The notes under the pieces were generated by a model. That model was not told where the DNA came from. It saw only the letters and a list, made by a program, of their open reading frames with translations, and ran no database searches. DNA of 64,000 nucleotides from Mycolicibacterium sp. S2-37 (GTDB lineage: Bacteria > Actinomycetota > Actinomycetes > Mycobacteriales > Mycobacteriaceae). The number at the start of each line of letters is the position of its first letter. Position 1 is the first letter of the stretch. Location of the stretch: assembly GCF_017352375.1 (NCBI RefSeq), contig NZ_JAFEVR010000004.1, positions 868,001-932,000 of the forward strand. The letters run 5' to 3'. Below, piece after piece: positions 38,333-48,550 of this stretch. The position numbers were made by a program, and so were the translations under genes.

Positions 38333-39196
38333 ATGGCCGCTCCCAACACCTTCGGGCCTCCCCAGCTGGTCGACGATGTGGTCGGCGTCGAGGTGACCAT
38401 CGACGGCATGCTCGTGCTTGCCGATCTGTGTGGCTTCACCGACTTCCCACCGGTGCTCGGCATCCGGCCGAACATCGCGCAGGAGGCGCTGCGCGACCTG
38501 GTGTGGACCCAGGTCAGCCGCGATCTGGCCGCGCAGCAGGTGTTGGACGTCTACGGGCGACCACACCCGACGGTGGCGCAGATGATCGGCGTCCTGGCCC
38601 GGCCCGACCGGACGCTGGAGGGCCGGTGGTGGCGCCGCGACGCCGGGGAGGTGATGCTGCGCTTCGCGATTTGTCGCCGGGGCGATCGTCAGTTGGTCGC
38701 CGTCCGCGACGACGACATGCTGGTGCTGCAGCTGATGGCAGGCCGGGCTGGGTTGACGGACATGGTGACTGCCGTGCTGGGTGCACGCGAACCCGCCGAC
38801 GTCGAGCCCCTGACCGGTCTGGCCGCCGAACTGAACGGGTGCCGGACTGCGGCCGAACTCGTCGCGCAGGGCATCTCGCCGGCATCGGCTCGCGTCTACG
38901 CCGAGGTGATCGACAAGCCGGACGGCTGGGTCGAACTGACCGCCGGGCAACGTCACGCCGGTGGCACGTCGACCCGCACCGACGTCGCCGCCGGACTGCT
39001 CGACTCCCCGTGGGGCCGGCTGGTGTCCATTCCGCGACGCATCGGTGGAGAGCTGTACGGGAGCTTCCTGCCCGGTGACACCGCGAATCTGCAACGCGCG
39101 CTGGACGGTCTGCTGGAGTTCCTTCCGGCGGGCGGCTGGCTAGACGACGGCCCAGACGCCGAATCCAGCACATCCGTTGACCCCTCGAGAAAGTAA
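38333..39196 (+). CDS. espG1: ESX-1 PE-PPE specific chaperone EspG1
   Basis: EspG1 is the cytosolic chaperone that binds the tip of PPE68 and keeps PE-PPE pairs soluble. The 287 residues align throughout with M. tuberculosis EspG1: DDVVGVEVTIDGMLVLAD, LGIRPNIAQEALRDLVW, RPDRTLEGRWWRRDAG, DDDMLVLQL and LLDSPWGRLVSIPRR. Start ATG 38333, two bases after the espF stop. Conservation fits a working PE35/PPE68 pair in this locus. Confidence 0.95.
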   Translation: MAAPNTFGPPQLVDDVVGVEVTIDGMLVLADLCGFTDFPPVLGIRPNIAQEALRDLVWTQVSRDLAAQQVLDVYGRPHPTVAQMIGVLARPDRTLEGRWWRRDAGEVMLRFAICRRGDRQLVAVRDDDMLVLQLMAGRAGLTDMVTAVLGAREPADVEPLTGLAAELNGCRTAAELVAQGISPASARVYAEVIDKPDGWVELTAGQRHAGGTSTRTDVAAGLLDSPWGRLVSIPRRIGGELYGSFLPGDTANLQRALDGLLEFLPAGGWLDDGPDAESSTSVDPSRK

Positions 39197-39201
39197 ACGC
39201 C

Positions 39202-39780
39202 ATGGTGGACCGGACCGACAACGACGACCTCACTGCATTCGACTTCGCCGCAGACGGCGCCCCAGCGTCGCGCGACGATGACAACGCCTTCGACTTCTCG
39301 GCCCCGGACGAGAACGCGGCGGACGATCCCTTCGCGGACTACACGCCGCCGGAGCCCGCGACGAACGGCACCGACGTGGGCGATCTGGCCGACGACGAGG
39401 ACGACGCCGAACCCGATCCCCTCGACGAGTACACGCACACGGTGTTCAATCCCTCCCAGAGCGTGACGGTGTCGGCCCTGGTGGACGGCAGCATCCGCCA
39501 GGTCGAACTGTCGCCCAAGGCCACCGAGATGACCGAAGACCAGCTCGTCGAAGAAATACTCGTGCTCGCGCACCTGGCCCGGCAACGCGGCCTGGCTGGA
39601 CAGCGGAGCTATCTCGAGCAGAGCGAGTTCATCCGCGAGGGCATGGGCAGTCTGGGACTCGACGCCGATGACGTCGTGCGCGACTTCGTCGACGGCGGAA
39701 TGGGTCTGCCGACCGAGCAGGAGGTGGCCGCCGAACAGGCCGAGGTGTTCGCGACCCGATACGCCGACGATGGCCACTGA
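39202..39780 (+). CDS. espH: ESX-1 secretion-associated protein EspH
   Basis: A 192-residue acidic cytosolic protein. The N-terminal third is Asp-rich and disordered (DNDDLTAFDFAADGAP); the C-terminal domain has TVFNPSQSVTVSALVDGSIRQVEL and TEDQLVEEILVLAHLARQRG, matching M. tuberculosis EspH (183 residues). EspH supports export of EspE/EspF in M. marinum. Start ATG 39202, five bases after espG1. Its stop overlaps the eccA1 start by 11 bases. Confidence 0.9.
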   Translation: MVDRTDNDDLTAFDFAADGAPASRDDDNAFDFSAPDENAADDPFADYTPPEPATNGTDVGDLADDEDDAEPDPLDEYTHTVFNPSQSVTVSALVDGSIRQVELSPKATEMTEDQLVEEILVLAHLARQRGLAGQRSYLEQSEFIREGMGSLGLDADDVVRDFVDGGMGLPTEQEVAAEQAEVFATRYADDGH

Positions 39781-41497
39781 CGCACTTGCCGGCCTGTTCG
39801 AGAGCGCGGTCGGTTTACTCTCGACGACCGAGTCGCGGTCGCTGCAGTTGTTCACCGAGATCACCGAGATCGACGAGACGGCGTGCGACGCCTGGGTGGG
39901 ACGAATTCGCTGCGGTGACACCGGCCGGGCCACCGTGTTCCGGGCCTGGTACTCGAGAACCAGATTCGGCCATCTGGCCGGGGCTGCCCATGTGTCGATG
40001 GCGACTCTCGGCGCGCGGCTGCCCATCGGCGGCCCCTTCGGCGACTTCACGTATCCGGCCAACTCCCCGCTGGCCATCACCGTCGGTTTCGCCATCAATG
40101 AGGCCGCGTACGGCAATTGCGCCGACGCGATGGAGGCGTTGGAGAGCGCACCGGCCAGTGCCGCCGAGGAGTATCTGGTGTCCTGGGCCAAGGCGGTGGT
40201 CTACGGCGCCGCCCAACGCTGGACCGATGTGATCGACCAGGTCAAGGGCGCCGGTCGGTGGCCGGATCCGTTCCTCGTCGGCGCGGCCGGGGTCGCGCAC
40301 GGAGTCGCCGCCGCCAGTCTCGGGCTCTTCACCGATGCCGACCGCCGCCTCACCGAGGCCAACGCCTCGCCCGCGGGCGAGGCGTGCGCCGCCAGCATCG
40401 CGTGGTATGCCGCGATGGCCAAGCGCGCCCAGGGCGACGAGCCCGCCGCGGTGGTGCTCCTCGAATGGTTGCAGACCACCCATCCGGATCCGAAAGTGAC
40501 AGCAGCGCTGAAAGATCCGTCCTATCGGCTGCGGACGACCACCGCGGAGCAGATCGCGGCACGCACTGATCCCTGGGACCCGGACACCGTCGTCGTCGAC
40601 ACATCCGCCCGTGACGCGTTGCTCGCCAAGGCCGAGGCCGAGCTGAACCGGCAGATCGGTCTCACCCGCGTGAAGGATCAGATCGAGCGCTACCGCGCGG
40701 CCACGCAGATGGCGAGACTGCGTGCGGAGCGCGGCATGAAGGTCGCACAGCCGAGCAAGCACATGATCTTCACCGGACCGCCCGGGACGGGAAAGACCAC
40801 GATCGCACGGGTCGTCGCCAACATCCTCGCCGGCCTGGGAGTCACCGCCGAACCAAAATTGGTCGAGACCTCCCGCCAGGATTTCGTGGCCGAGTACGAG
40901 GGTCAGTCATCAGTGAAGACCACCAAGACGATCGACCGCGCCCTGGGCGGCGTGCTGTTCATCGACGAGGCCTACGCGCTCGTGCAGGAGCGAGACGGCC
41001 GTGCCGACCCGTTCGGCACCGAGGCGCTGGACACGCTGCTGGCGCGCATGGAGAACGACCGCGACCGGCTGGTGGTGATCATCGCCGGATACGAGGCCGA
41101 CATCGACCGGCTGCTGGCGACCAACGACGGTCTGCGGTCCCGCTTCGCCAACCGAATCGAATTCGACTCCTACTCCCCCGAGGAACTGCTCAAGATCGCC
41201 GAAGTCATCGCCGCGAACAACGACTCGGCGCTCAGCTCGGATGCGGCCGAAAACGTCCTGCAGGCGGCCAAGGAGCTGAGCCAGCTGACGGTCCGCGGCA
41301 AGCCGGCCATCGACATCGCTGGCAACGGCCGCTACGCACGTCAGCTGGTGGAGGCCGCCGAACAGTACCGCGATATGCGCCTCACCCGGGCCACGAACTT
41401 CACCGACTTCGACGAGGACCGGCTGCGCGAGATCACCGGCGACGACATGGCAGAGGCGATTTCGTCGGTACATCAGCGGCTCGATATGGACACGTAG
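39770..41497 (+). CDS. eccA1: ESX-1 AAA+ ATPase EccA1
   Basis: Cytosolic AAA+ ATPase of the CbxX/CfxQ family, thought to help release EspG or substrates. Start ATG 39770 gives 575 residues (573 in M. tuberculosis). The N-terminal TPR-like half (about 1-280) is followed by the ATPase with Walker A GPPGTGKTT (336-344) and Walker B LFIDEAYAL, and an arginine finger region GLRSRFANRIEF. Overlaps espH by 11 bases; eccB1 starts 3 bases after the stop. Intact. Confidence 0.96.
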   Translation: MATDALAGLFESAVGLLSTTESRSLQLFTEITEIDETACDAWVGRIRCGDTGRATVFRAWYSRTRFGHLAGAAHVSMATLGARLPIGGPFGDFTYPANSPLAITVGFAINEAAYGNCADAMEALESAPASAAEEYLVSWAKAVVYGAAQRWTDVIDQVKGAGRWPDPFLVGAAGVAHGVAAASLGLFTDADRRLTEANASPAGEACAASIAWYAAMAKRAQGDEPAAVVLLEWLQTTHPDPKVTAALKDPSYRLRTTTAEQIAARTDPWDPDTVVVDTSARDALLAKAEAELNRQIGLTRVKDQIERYRAATQMARLRAERGMKVAQPSKHMIFTGPPGTGKTTIARVVANILAGLGVTAEPKLVETSRQDFVAEYEGQSSVKTTKTIDRALGGVLFIDEAYALVQERDGRADPFGTEALDTLLARMENDRDRLVVIIAGYEADIDRLLATNDGLRSRFANRIEFDSYSPEELLKIAEVIAANNDSALSSDAAENVLQAAKELSQLTVRGKPAIDIAGNGRYARQLVEAAEQYRDMRLTRATNFTDFDEDRLREITGDDMAEAISSVHQRLDMDT

Positions 41498-41500
41498 GCG

Positions 41501-42931
41501 ATGGGGGTACGCCTCACCACGAAGGTCCAGGTCAGCGGTTGGCGGTTCCTGCTCCGCCGATTGGAGCACGCGCTGGTCCGGCGCGACACCCGGATGTTCG
41601 ACGACCCCTTGCAGTTCTATGGGCGGTCGATGTCACTGGGTGTCGTCATCGCGCTGCTGATCCTGCTCGGGGCGGGGGCACTGGCCCTGTTCAAACCGCA
41701 GGGCAAGTTCGGCGGCGGCGACCTCTTCGCCGACGGCACCACCTACGAGGTGTACCTCAATCTGCAGGGTCGGCTGCACCCGGTCTTCAACCTGACCTCG
41801 GCGCGATTGGTGCTCCGCAGCGCCGCCGACCCTCAGGTCGTGAAATCGTCTGAGCTGGAAAGTCTTCCGAGAGGTCAGTGGGTCGGCATCCCCGGGGCGC
41901 CCTACTCGACCCCCGTCTCGGGCACCTCGACGTCGTGGGCCATGTGCGACACCGTCACGAATCCGACCAGCGTTTCGCCGGCACTGCAGACAACGCTGAT
42001 CACGATGCCGCTGGCCATGGACATCTCGGTCGACCCGCTCACGCCGGCCGAAGCGGTGCTGACGAACTACCAGGGTCAGGACTGGCTGGTGACCACGGCG
42101 GGACGGCATGCCGTCGATCGGTCCAACCGCGCGTTGACGGCGTCGGTGGGCATCCCCCCCGACGCGGTCGCGCTCCCGATCTCGGAAGGAATCTTCAACG
42201 CCCTTCCTGACGCGGGCGCGTGGAACCTGCCGCCGGTGCCCGAGGCCGGGGCGCCCAACGACGTAGGGCTCCCCGACGAGTTCGTCATCGGATCGGTATT
42301 CCAGATGTACGCGCCGACTGGCACGCAGTTCTATGTGGTGCTGCCCGGCGCCGTGGCACCGGTGAACGCCACCACCGCCGCTGCGCTGCGCGCCACGCAG
42401 TCCTACGGACTGGCCGTACCCCCCACTTTGGAACCCAGCATCGTGGTGCCGTTACCCGATGCGGTGTATCCCTCCCCCCTTCCCGACAACCCGGTGACTC
42501 TGGTGATTCGCCGGGACGAGACGACGCTGTGCTGGACCTGGGAGCGCCGTCCAGGCGAGCAGGCACCCAAGACGTCGGTGGCGACGGGCCGCCGATTGCC
42601 GATACCGCCGGCGATGTTGACCGCGGGTATCACGCAGATACAGGGCAGCGCGACGGTTTACACCGACGGCGGGAAGTACGTCGCCGTGCAGTCCCTGGAC
42701 CCCAGATACGGCGAGGCGCTGTACTACGTCGACGCGCAGGGCGTGCGCTACGGGATCCCGGACGCCCAGACCGCGGGTTATCTGGGACTGTCGGCACCGG
42801 CGACGGCGCCGTGGGAGGTGCTGCGTCTGCTGGTCGAGGGGCCGGTGCTGTCCCAGGAGAACGCCTTGCTCGAGCACGACACCGTTGCGACCATGCCTAC
42901 TCCCCGCAAGATCGACGGCGGGGCCGGCTGA
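41501..42931 (+). CDS. eccB1: ESX-1 membrane protein EccB1
   Basis: Core ESX-1 channel component with a single membrane helix and a large periplasmic domain. The 476 residues begin with a cytosolic VQVSGWRFLLRRLEHALVRRD segment (typical of EccB), a membrane helix at about 44-64 and the repeat-containing periplasmic domain with Cys in AMCDTVT and LCWTWE. M. tuberculosis EccB1 has 480. Start GTG/ATG at 41501. The TGA overlaps the eccCa1 ATG by one base. Confidence 0.95.
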   Translation: MGVRLTTKVQVSGWRFLLRRLEHALVRRDTRMFDDPLQFYGRSMSLGVVIALLILLGAGALALFKPQGKFGGGDLFADGTTYEVYLNLQGRLHPVFNLTSARLVLRSAADPQVVKSSELESLPRGQWVGIPGAPYSTPVSGTSTSWAMCDTVTNPTSVSPALQTTLITMPLAMDISVDPLTPAEAVLTNYQGQDWLVTTAGRHAVDRSNRALTASVGIPPDAVALPISEGIFNALPDAGAWNLPPVPEAGAPNDVGLPDEFVIGSVFQMYAPTGTQFYVVLPGAVAPVNATTAAALRATQSYGLAVPPTLEPSIVVPLPDAVYPSPLPDNPVTLVIRRDETTLCWTWERRPGEQAPKTSVATGRRLPIPPAMLTAGITQIQGSATVYTDGGKYVAVQSLDPRYGEALYYVDAQGVRYGIPDAQTAGYLGLSAPATAPWEVLRLLVEGPVLSQENALLEHDTVATMPTPRKIDGGAG

Positions 42932-45168
42932 TGGCCACCAAGAAGTTCACGCCGTCGGTCACCCGCGGACCCCGGCTGACCGCGGGCGAGGTGACGCTCA
43001 ACCCACCGGAAGACCTCGGTATCGACGTGCCTGCCTCGGGTATGCAGAAAGTGATGCCGTACGTCATGGCGGCCTGCATGCTCGGCATGATCGGCATCAT
43101 GTTCGCGACCGGTACGCGCAACCTGTCGCCGTACATGCTCATGATGCCGCTGATGATGATCATGATGATGCTGAGCATGCTTGCCTCCGGCGGGTCGAGC
43201 GGCAAGAAGGTGCCCGAACTCAACGCCGACCGCAAGGAGTATCTGCGGTATCTGGGCGGGCTGCGGACCCGGGTGACGGCGTCGGCAGACGCCCAGGTGA
43301 CCTTTTTCGGTTACCACGCACCACATCCGGAAGATCTGGCGTCGATCGTCGGAACACCGCGGCAGTGGTCGCGCACAGCGAACGCCGATCTCTTCGCGGC
43401 TACCCGGGTCGGTATCGGCGACCAGCCCGCCATCGACCGGCTGCTCAAACCCGCCGTGGGCGGCGAGCTCACCGGGCCGGCTGCCGCGCCGACCCCGTTC
43501 CTCGAACCGGTCGCCAACATGTGGGCGGTCAAGTTCCTGCGCACCCACGGTCTGATCCGCGACTGCCCCAAGATCCTGCAGCTGCGGACCTTCGGCACGG
43601 TGGCCATCGGCGGCGACCCGTCCGGCGCCGCCGGCCTGCTCAAGGCGATGCTCTGCCACCTCGCAGTGTTCCATCCGCCGGACGCGCTCCAGATGCGAGT
43701 GCTCACAGAGGATCCGGACGATCCGGAGTGGTCGTGGCTGAAGTGGCTGCCGCACGTCGCCCACCCCACCGAGACCGATTTCGCCGGCCCCACCCGGATG
43801 ATCTTCAGCGCACCCGAAGGACTGGCCGATCTGACTGCCCGCGGACCTCATACGCCGGACGCCGCGCCCAGCGGACCCTACGTCGTGGTTGTCGACCTCA
43901 CCGGGGGCAGGGCCGGATTCCCGCCCGACGGCCGGGCCGGTGTCACCGTGCTCACCCTCGGTGATCACCGTGGCTCGGCCTATCGCATCAAGGTCGGCGC
44001 GGACGGCACGTCCGATGACCGCCTGCCCACGCAGGCCTATCGGCGGCTGACGACGGTCAGCGACAACATGACGACCGACGAGGCGTTCCATGTCGCCCGC
44101 AGGCTCGCCGGATGGTCGATCACCGGCACCATCATCACCAAGACCTCGCGCCCGCAGAAGAAGGTCGCGACCGAATGGCATCAGCTGGTCGGCGCGCAAA
44201 GCGTCGAAGAGGTCACCCCGGCCCGCTGGCGGATGTACGCCGACAAAGACCGTGACCGACTGCGGATCCCGTTCGGACACGAGTTGAAGACCGGCGAGGT
44301 GATGTATCTCGACATCAAGGAGGGGGCGGAGTTCGGCGGCGGCCCGCACGGCATGCTGATCGGCACCACCGGATCGGGCAAGTCGGAGTTCCTGCGGACC
44401 CTGCTGCTGTCCCTGGTCGCCATGCACGATCCGAAGCAGGTGAATCTGCTGCTGACCGACTTCAAGGGCGGGTCGACGTTCCTGGGCATGGAGAAGTTGC
44501 CCCATACCGCCGCCGTCGTCACCAACATGGCCGAGGAGGCCGAACTGGTCAACCGGATGGGCGAGGTGCTCACCGGTGAACTCGACCGCAGGCAGTCGAT
44601 CCTGCGCCAGGCCGGGATGAAGGTGGGAGCGTCCGGCGCGCTCTCGGGCGTCGCCGAATACGAGAAGTACCGCGAACGCGGTGCCGACCTCAAACCCCTT
44701 CCCACCTTGTTCGTCGTCGTCGACGAATTCGCCGAACTCCTGGGCACCCATCCTGACTTCATCAACCTGTTCGACCGGATCTGCCGCGTCGGGCGCTCGC
44801 TGCGCGTACACCTGCTGCTGGCCACCCAGTCGCTGCAGACCGGCGGCGTGCGGATCGACAAACTGGAGCCCAACCTCACATACCGGATCGCGTTGCGCAC
44901 CACCAGCTCCCACGAATCGAAGCTGGTGATCGGAACCCCGGAAGCCCAGTACATCGGCCCCAAGGAAAGCGGTGTGGGTTTCCTGCGGGTCGGCATGGAG
45001 GACCCGGTGAAGTTCAGCACCGTCTACACCGGCGGCGCCTATGTGCCGGCCGCACCGGCCGACACCGACGCCGACGGCGCCGTCGTGGGCGCCCACACCA
45101 ACGGCCACGGACCGCGGTTCCGGCGGTTCACCGCCGCACCGATGTTCTCCGCGGAGGTGCGGACATGA
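42931..45168 (+). CDS. eccCa1: ESX-1 FtsK/SpoIIIE-type ATPase subunit EccCa1
   Basis: The membrane-embedded half of the split EccC motor, which drives substrate export. Start ATG 42931 gives 745 residues (747 in M. tuberculosis). Two Met-rich membrane helices (about 40-90) precede the first ATPase domain with Walker [10 protein letters not shown] (478-486), [13 protein letters not shown] [10 protein letters not shown] and [11 protein letters not shown]. The gene ends with an ATGA overlap to eccCb1. Splitting EccC into Ca and Cb is diagnostic of ESX-1 in mycobacteria. Confidence 0.96.
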   Translation: MATKKFTPSVTRGPRLTAGEVTLNPPEDLGIDVPASGMQKVMPYVMAACMLGMIGIMFATGTRNLSPYMLMMPLMMIMMMLSMLASGGSSGKKVPELNADRKEYLRYLGGLRTRVTASADAQVTFFGYHAPHPEDLASIVGTPRQWSRTANADLFAATRVGIGDQPAIDRLLKPAVGGELTGPAAAPTPFLEPVANMWAVKFLRTHGLIRDCPKILQLRTFGTVAIGGDPSGAAGLLKAMLCHLAVFHPPDALQMRVLTEDPDDPEWSWLKWLPHVAHPTETDFAGPTRMIFSAPEGLADLTARGPHTPDAAPSGPYVVVVDLTGGRAGFPPDGRAGVTVLTLGDHRGSAYRIKVGADGTSDDRLPTQAYRRLTTVSDNMTTDEAFHVARRLAGWSITGTIITKTSRPQKKVATEWHQLVGAQSVEEVTPARWRMYADKDRDRLRIPFGHELKTGEVMYLDIKEGAEFGGGPHGMLIGTTGSGKSEFLRTLLLSLVAMHDPKQVNLLLTDFKGGSTFLGMEKLPHTAAVVTNMAEEAELVNRMGEVLTGELDRRQSILRQAGMKVGASGALSGVAEYEKYRERGADLKPLPTLFVVVDEFAELLGTHPDFINLFDRICRVGRSLRVHLLLATQSLQTGGVRIDKLEPNLTYRIALRTTSSHESKLVIGTPEAQYIGPKESGVGFLRVGMEDPVKFSTVYTGGAYVPAAPADTDADGAVVGAHTNGHGPRFRRFTAAPMFSAEVRT

Positions 45169-46931
45169 CCAGCGCGTCGGAGAAGGGTCTGCGGGAGGTG
45201 GTGCTCGACAACCTGAGCACCTCGCAGGAGGACGCCGCCTACCAGATGTGGCTGCCGCCGCTGACGACGCCGACACCGATGGACGAACTGGTCGCCCGCG
45301 ACACCCCGCAGCAGTTGAGGTTTCCGCTCGGGATCATGGACGAGCCGCGCCGGCATCGGCAGGATGTATGGGCCGTGGATCTGTCCGGCGCCGGCGGCAA
45401 CATCGGTATCGGCGGTGCGCCGCAGACGGGCAAGTCGACACTCCTGCAGACTCTGATGCTCTCGGCGGCCACCACCCACACTCCGCGCGAAGTACAGTTC
45501 TACTGCATCGATCTCGGCGGTGGCGGCCTGATCTACTTCGACGATCTGCCCCACGTCGGCGGCATCGCGACACGGTCGGAGCCGGACAAAGTGATGCGGG
45601 TGGTCGCCGAGGTGCAGGCCGTCCTACGGCAGCGGGAGATCGACTTCAAGACCCACCGGGTCGGCTCGATGGCGGCCTACCGCCAGATGCGAGAGGACCC
45701 GCGCCACCCGGTCTCGGCCGACCCGTTCGGCGACGTCTTCCTGATCATCGACGGATGGCCGGCGTTCGTCGGCGAGTTTCCCGACCTGGAACCGATGGTG
45801 CAGAACCTGGCCGCCCAGGGCCTGTCCTTCGGGATCCACACCGTGCTGACCACCCCGCGGTGGACAGAGCTCAAGGCCCGCATTCGCGACTACCTGGGCA
45901 CCAAGATCGAGTTCCGGCTCGGCGATGTCAGTGACACCCAGATCGACCGCATCACCCGCGACATCCCCGTCAACCGACCGGGCCGTGCCATCTCGGCGGA
46001 GAAACACCATCTGATGATCGGGGTGCCCCGCCTCGACGGCGTGCACGGCGCCGGGGGTCTGGTGGATGCCATCGGTGTTGCTGTCGAACAGATCTCGGCC
46101 GGCACCACCGAACGGGCACCGAAGGTCAGGGTGCTTCCGGAACGCGTGCACATCAGCGAGATCGACGTGAACCCGCCCGGCCCTGATGCCGACTACCGCA
46201 CCCGGTGGACGATTCCCCTCGGTCTGCGCGAGTCGGACCTCTCGGTGGCCACGGTCGACCTGCAGGCCACTCCGCACCTGTTGATCTTCGGGGCGGCGAA
46301 GTCGGGTAAGACGAGCATCGCGCATGCGGTGGCGCGCTCCATCTGCGCCCGCAACAGCCCCCAGCAGGTGCGGTTCATGCTGGCCGACTACCGGTCCGGT
46401 CTGCTGGACGCCGTGCCACCCAGCCATCTGCTCGACGCGGGCGCGATCAACCGCAACAGCACCACTCTCGACGAGTCGATCAAGGCACTCGCGGTCAACC
46501 TGACCAAGCGGTTGCCGCCCGCCGATCTGACATCGGCTCAGCTGCGGGCCCGATCCTGGTGGACCGGTTTCGATGTGGTGCTCCTCGTCGACGACTGGCA
46601 CATGATCGTGGCCGCCGGAAGTGGCTTCCCGCCGATGGCGCCACTGGGGCCGCTCCTGCCGGCGGCCTCCGACATCGGACTGCACATCGTCGTGACCTGT
46701 CAGATGAGCCAGGCCTACAAGGCGACAATGGACAAGTTCGTCGGTAGCGCGTTCGGTGCGGGCTCCCCCACCCTGTTACTGTCCGGCGACAAACAGGATT
46801 TCCCGTCCAGTGAGTTCAAGGTCAAACGGCGTCCGCCGGGGCAGGGACTGCTGATCGCCCCCGACGGCAAGGAAGTCATCCAGGCCGCCTACGACCAGCA
46901 CACGGATGAAACCACCGGAGAAAGCAGGTGA
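45165..46931 (+). CDS. eccCb1: ESX-1 ATPase subunit EccCb1
   Basis: The cytosolic half of EccC, 588 residues, with two more nucleotide-binding domains. It binds the C-terminal tail of EsxB. Walker A motifs are seen at 84-91 (GAPQTGKS) and 376-383 (GAAKSGKT), with LLVDDWHM and IIDGWP-type Walker B segments. Overlaps eccCa1 by 4 bases. In M. tuberculosis PE35 comes next; here eccD1 follows after 33 bases, so this is a rearrangement junction. Confidence 0.96.
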   Translation: MTSASEKGLREVVLDNLSTSQEDAAYQMWLPPLTTPTPMDELVARDTPQQLRFPLGIMDEPRRHRQDVWAVDLSGAGGNIGIGGAPQTGKSTLLQTLMLSAATTHTPREVQFYCIDLGGGGLIYFDDLPHVGGIATRSEPDKVMRVVAEVQAVLRQREIDFKTHRVGSMAAYRQMREDPRHPVSADPFGDVFLIIDGWPAFVGEFPDLEPMVQNLAAQGLSFGIHTVLTTPRWTELKARIRDYLGTKIEFRLGDVSDTQIDRITRDIPVNRPGRAISAEKHHLMIGVPRLDGVHGAGGLVDAIGVAVEQISAGTTERAPKVRVLPERVHISEIDVNPPGPDADYRTRWTIPLGLRESDLSVATVDLQATPHLLIFGAAKSGKTSIAHAVARSICARNSPQQVRFMLADYRSGLLDAVPPSHLLDAGAINRNSTTLDESIKALAVNLTKRLPPADLTSAQLRARSWWTGFDVVLLVDDWHMIVAAGSGFPPMAPLGPLLPAASDIGLHIVVTCQMSQAYKATMDKFVGSAFGAGSPTLLLSGDKQDFPSSEFKVKRRPPGQGLLIAPDGKEVIQAAYDQHTDETTGESR

Positions 46932-46935
46932 TCCG

Positions 46936-46968
46936 ATGGCATTGACGACGGGGGCCACCGTTCGGTGA
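46936..46968 (+). other. Ten-codon frame at the eccCb1-eccD1 junction
   Basis: ATG 46936 opens a frame of 10 codons ending in TGA that overlaps the eccD1 GTG start (GTGA at 46965-46968), preceded by a possible ribosome site AGGTGAT. It could couple eccD1 translation to eccCb1 after the substrate module was removed. It does not resemble PE35 or EspI. Confidence 0.2.
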
Positions 46969-48512
46969 GCGCACCCTCGACGGCCGGCGCGGCCGCGGCA
47001 ACCACGACCGCGGCGTCCGCTGCGCCCAGCCAGCCCCCGACCACCCGGGTCGTCATGTTGACCGGCAGGCGGATGACCGACCTCGCGCTGCCTGCGGCGG
47101 CACCGATCCGCACGTACGCCGGCGACGTCGTGGCCGCGCTGGCCGAACTCTTCGAGGACTCCCCCGCCGAGCTGCTGGACGGCTTCGACTTCGCCGCCCA
47201 GGGCACATGGACCTTCGTGCGGCCCGGATCGGTACCGCTGCGGCCGGAACAGAGCCTCGACGAGGCCGGCGTGGTCGACGGCTCCCTGCTGACGCCGGTG
47301 GCGGTGAGCCGCACCGAACGCTATCAGCCTCTCGTCGAAGACGTGATCGACGCGATCGCGGTGCTCGACCAGACACCGCAATTCGACCGCGCCGCACTCA
47401 ACCGATTCGTCATGTTCGCCGTCCCCGTGGTCGCCGTTCTGCTCGTGGCGCTGGCCACGACGACGTGGTGGCACACCGGACACTCTCCGGCGTGGCCGAT
47501 CGTGATGGGCGCGGTCGGCGTGATCACACTGGCGGGCAGCTGGTTCGCCGCCCGCGTCTACCGGAACACCAGCCTGTCGGAGAGCCTCCTGGCGACCGCG
47601 GTCCCGATCGTCACCGTCGCGGTGGCGCTGGCGGTCCCACCGCCGCGCGACGCCGATCCGATCGGTGCCCCGCAGCTCGCCGCGGCCGCGGCGACCGTGA
47701 TGTTCCTGGCGCTGGTCACGCGGGGCGGCCCGAGACGCCGCACGGAATTGGCGACGTTGATCGCGGTACTGGGTCTGGCGGCCGCCGGCGTGGCCTTCGC
47801 ATTCGGTTTCGGGTGGCAGCGTTGGGTCCCTGTCGGGGCGACGCTGCTCGGCCTGTTCGTCGTCACCAATGCCGCGAAATTGACTGTCGCGGTTGCCCGC
47901 ATCGCCCTGCCGCCCATTCCAGCGCCGGGCGAGACCGTCACCAACGACGAATTGCTGGATCCGGTCGTCGGCGCGGGTGAACCGGCGGGCGAGACCGCGG
48001 CCTGGCGGGCCGTCATCGCCTCGGTGCCGAACTCGGCGCTGCGGCTCACCGAGCGCAGCGCTCTGGCCAAAAGGCTGCTCGTCGGATTCGTCGCCGGTGG
48101 CGCAGTGATCCTCTCCGCGGGCGGCGTAGCCCTGCTGCAGCAGGGCCACTTCTTCGTGCACACCCTGGTACTGGCCGCTCTGGTCACGGTGGTGTGCGCG
48201 TTCCGTTCGCGGCTCTATGCCGACCGCTGGTGCGCCTGGGCGCTGCTCCTTGCCACCGTCGCCATCCCGACGGGCGTACTCGTCCGGCTCACCCTGTGGT
48301 ACCCCGAAGCCGGCTGGATGCTCATGGCGGGCTACTTCGGCGGGTGCATCGTCACGCTGGGGATCGTCGCGGCCAGTCGCACGGTTCGTCGCGCCACGCC
48401 GGTCACCAAGCGAGCCATGGAACTCGCCGATGGTGCCGCCATCGCCGCGATCATCCCGATGCTGCTGTGGGTGGCCGGCATCTACGACATCGTGCGCAAC
48501 CTCAGACACTGA
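46965..48512 (+). CDS. eccD1: ESX-1 transporter EccD1
   Basis: Multi-spanning core component of the ESX-1 channel, 515 residues. The N-terminus is Ala/Thr-rich, then a cytosolic ubiquitin-like domain (about 28-115: TRVVMLTGRRMTDLALP), then 11 membrane helices (first at about 148-166). PPIPAPGETVTNDELLDPV and LTERSALAKRLL in a cytosolic loop and the end IPMLLWVAGIYDIVRNLR match M. tuberculosis EccD1. Start GTG 46965. Normally preceded by espI and followed by espJ; here both are elsewhere. Ends at a hairpin shared with espK. Confidence 0.95.
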   Translation: MSAPSTAGAAAATTTAASAAPSQPPTTRVVMLTGRRMTDLALPAAAPIRTYAGDVVAALAELFEDSPAELLDGFDFAAQGTWTFVRPGSVPLRPEQSLDEAGVVDGSLLTPVAVSRTERYQPLVEDVIDAIAVLDQTPQFDRAALNRFVMFAVPVVAVLLVALATTTWWHTGHSPAWPIVMGAVGVITLAGSWFAARVYRNTSLSESLLATAVPIVTVAVALAVPPPRDADPIGAPQLAAAAATVMFLALVTRGGPRRRTELATLIAVLGLAAAGVAFAFGFGWQRWVPVGATLLGLFVVTNAAKLTVAVARIALPPIPAPGETVTNDELLDPVVGAGEPAGETAAWRAVIASVPNSALRLTERSALAKRLLVGFVAGGAVILSAGGVALLQQGHFFVHTLVLAALVTVVCAFRSRLYADRWCAWALLLATVAIPTGVLVRLTLWYPEAGWMLMAGYFGGCIVTLGIVAASRTVRRATPVTKRAMELADGAAIAAIIPMLLWVAGIYDIVRNLRH

Positions 48513-48513
48513 G

Positions 48514-48536
48514 TCCACCCGCGTCTGCCGGGTGGA
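48514..48536. terminator. Bidirectional hairpin terminator between eccD1 and espK
   Basis: TCCACCCG at 48514-48521 and CGGGTGGA at 48529-48536 form a perfect 8-bp stem with a 7-base loop, starting two bases after the eccD1 stop and 15 bases from the espK stop. It serves both convergent operons. In M. tuberculosis espJ fills this position. Confidence 0.65.
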
Positions 48537-48550
48537 TTCAGCCGCTGAGG

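Noticed and set aside
42220..42930. N-terminal extension of EccCa1
   Set aside because: It overlaps eccB1 almost completely and reads as an Arg-rich mirror frame; EccCa1 begins MATKKF at 42931.
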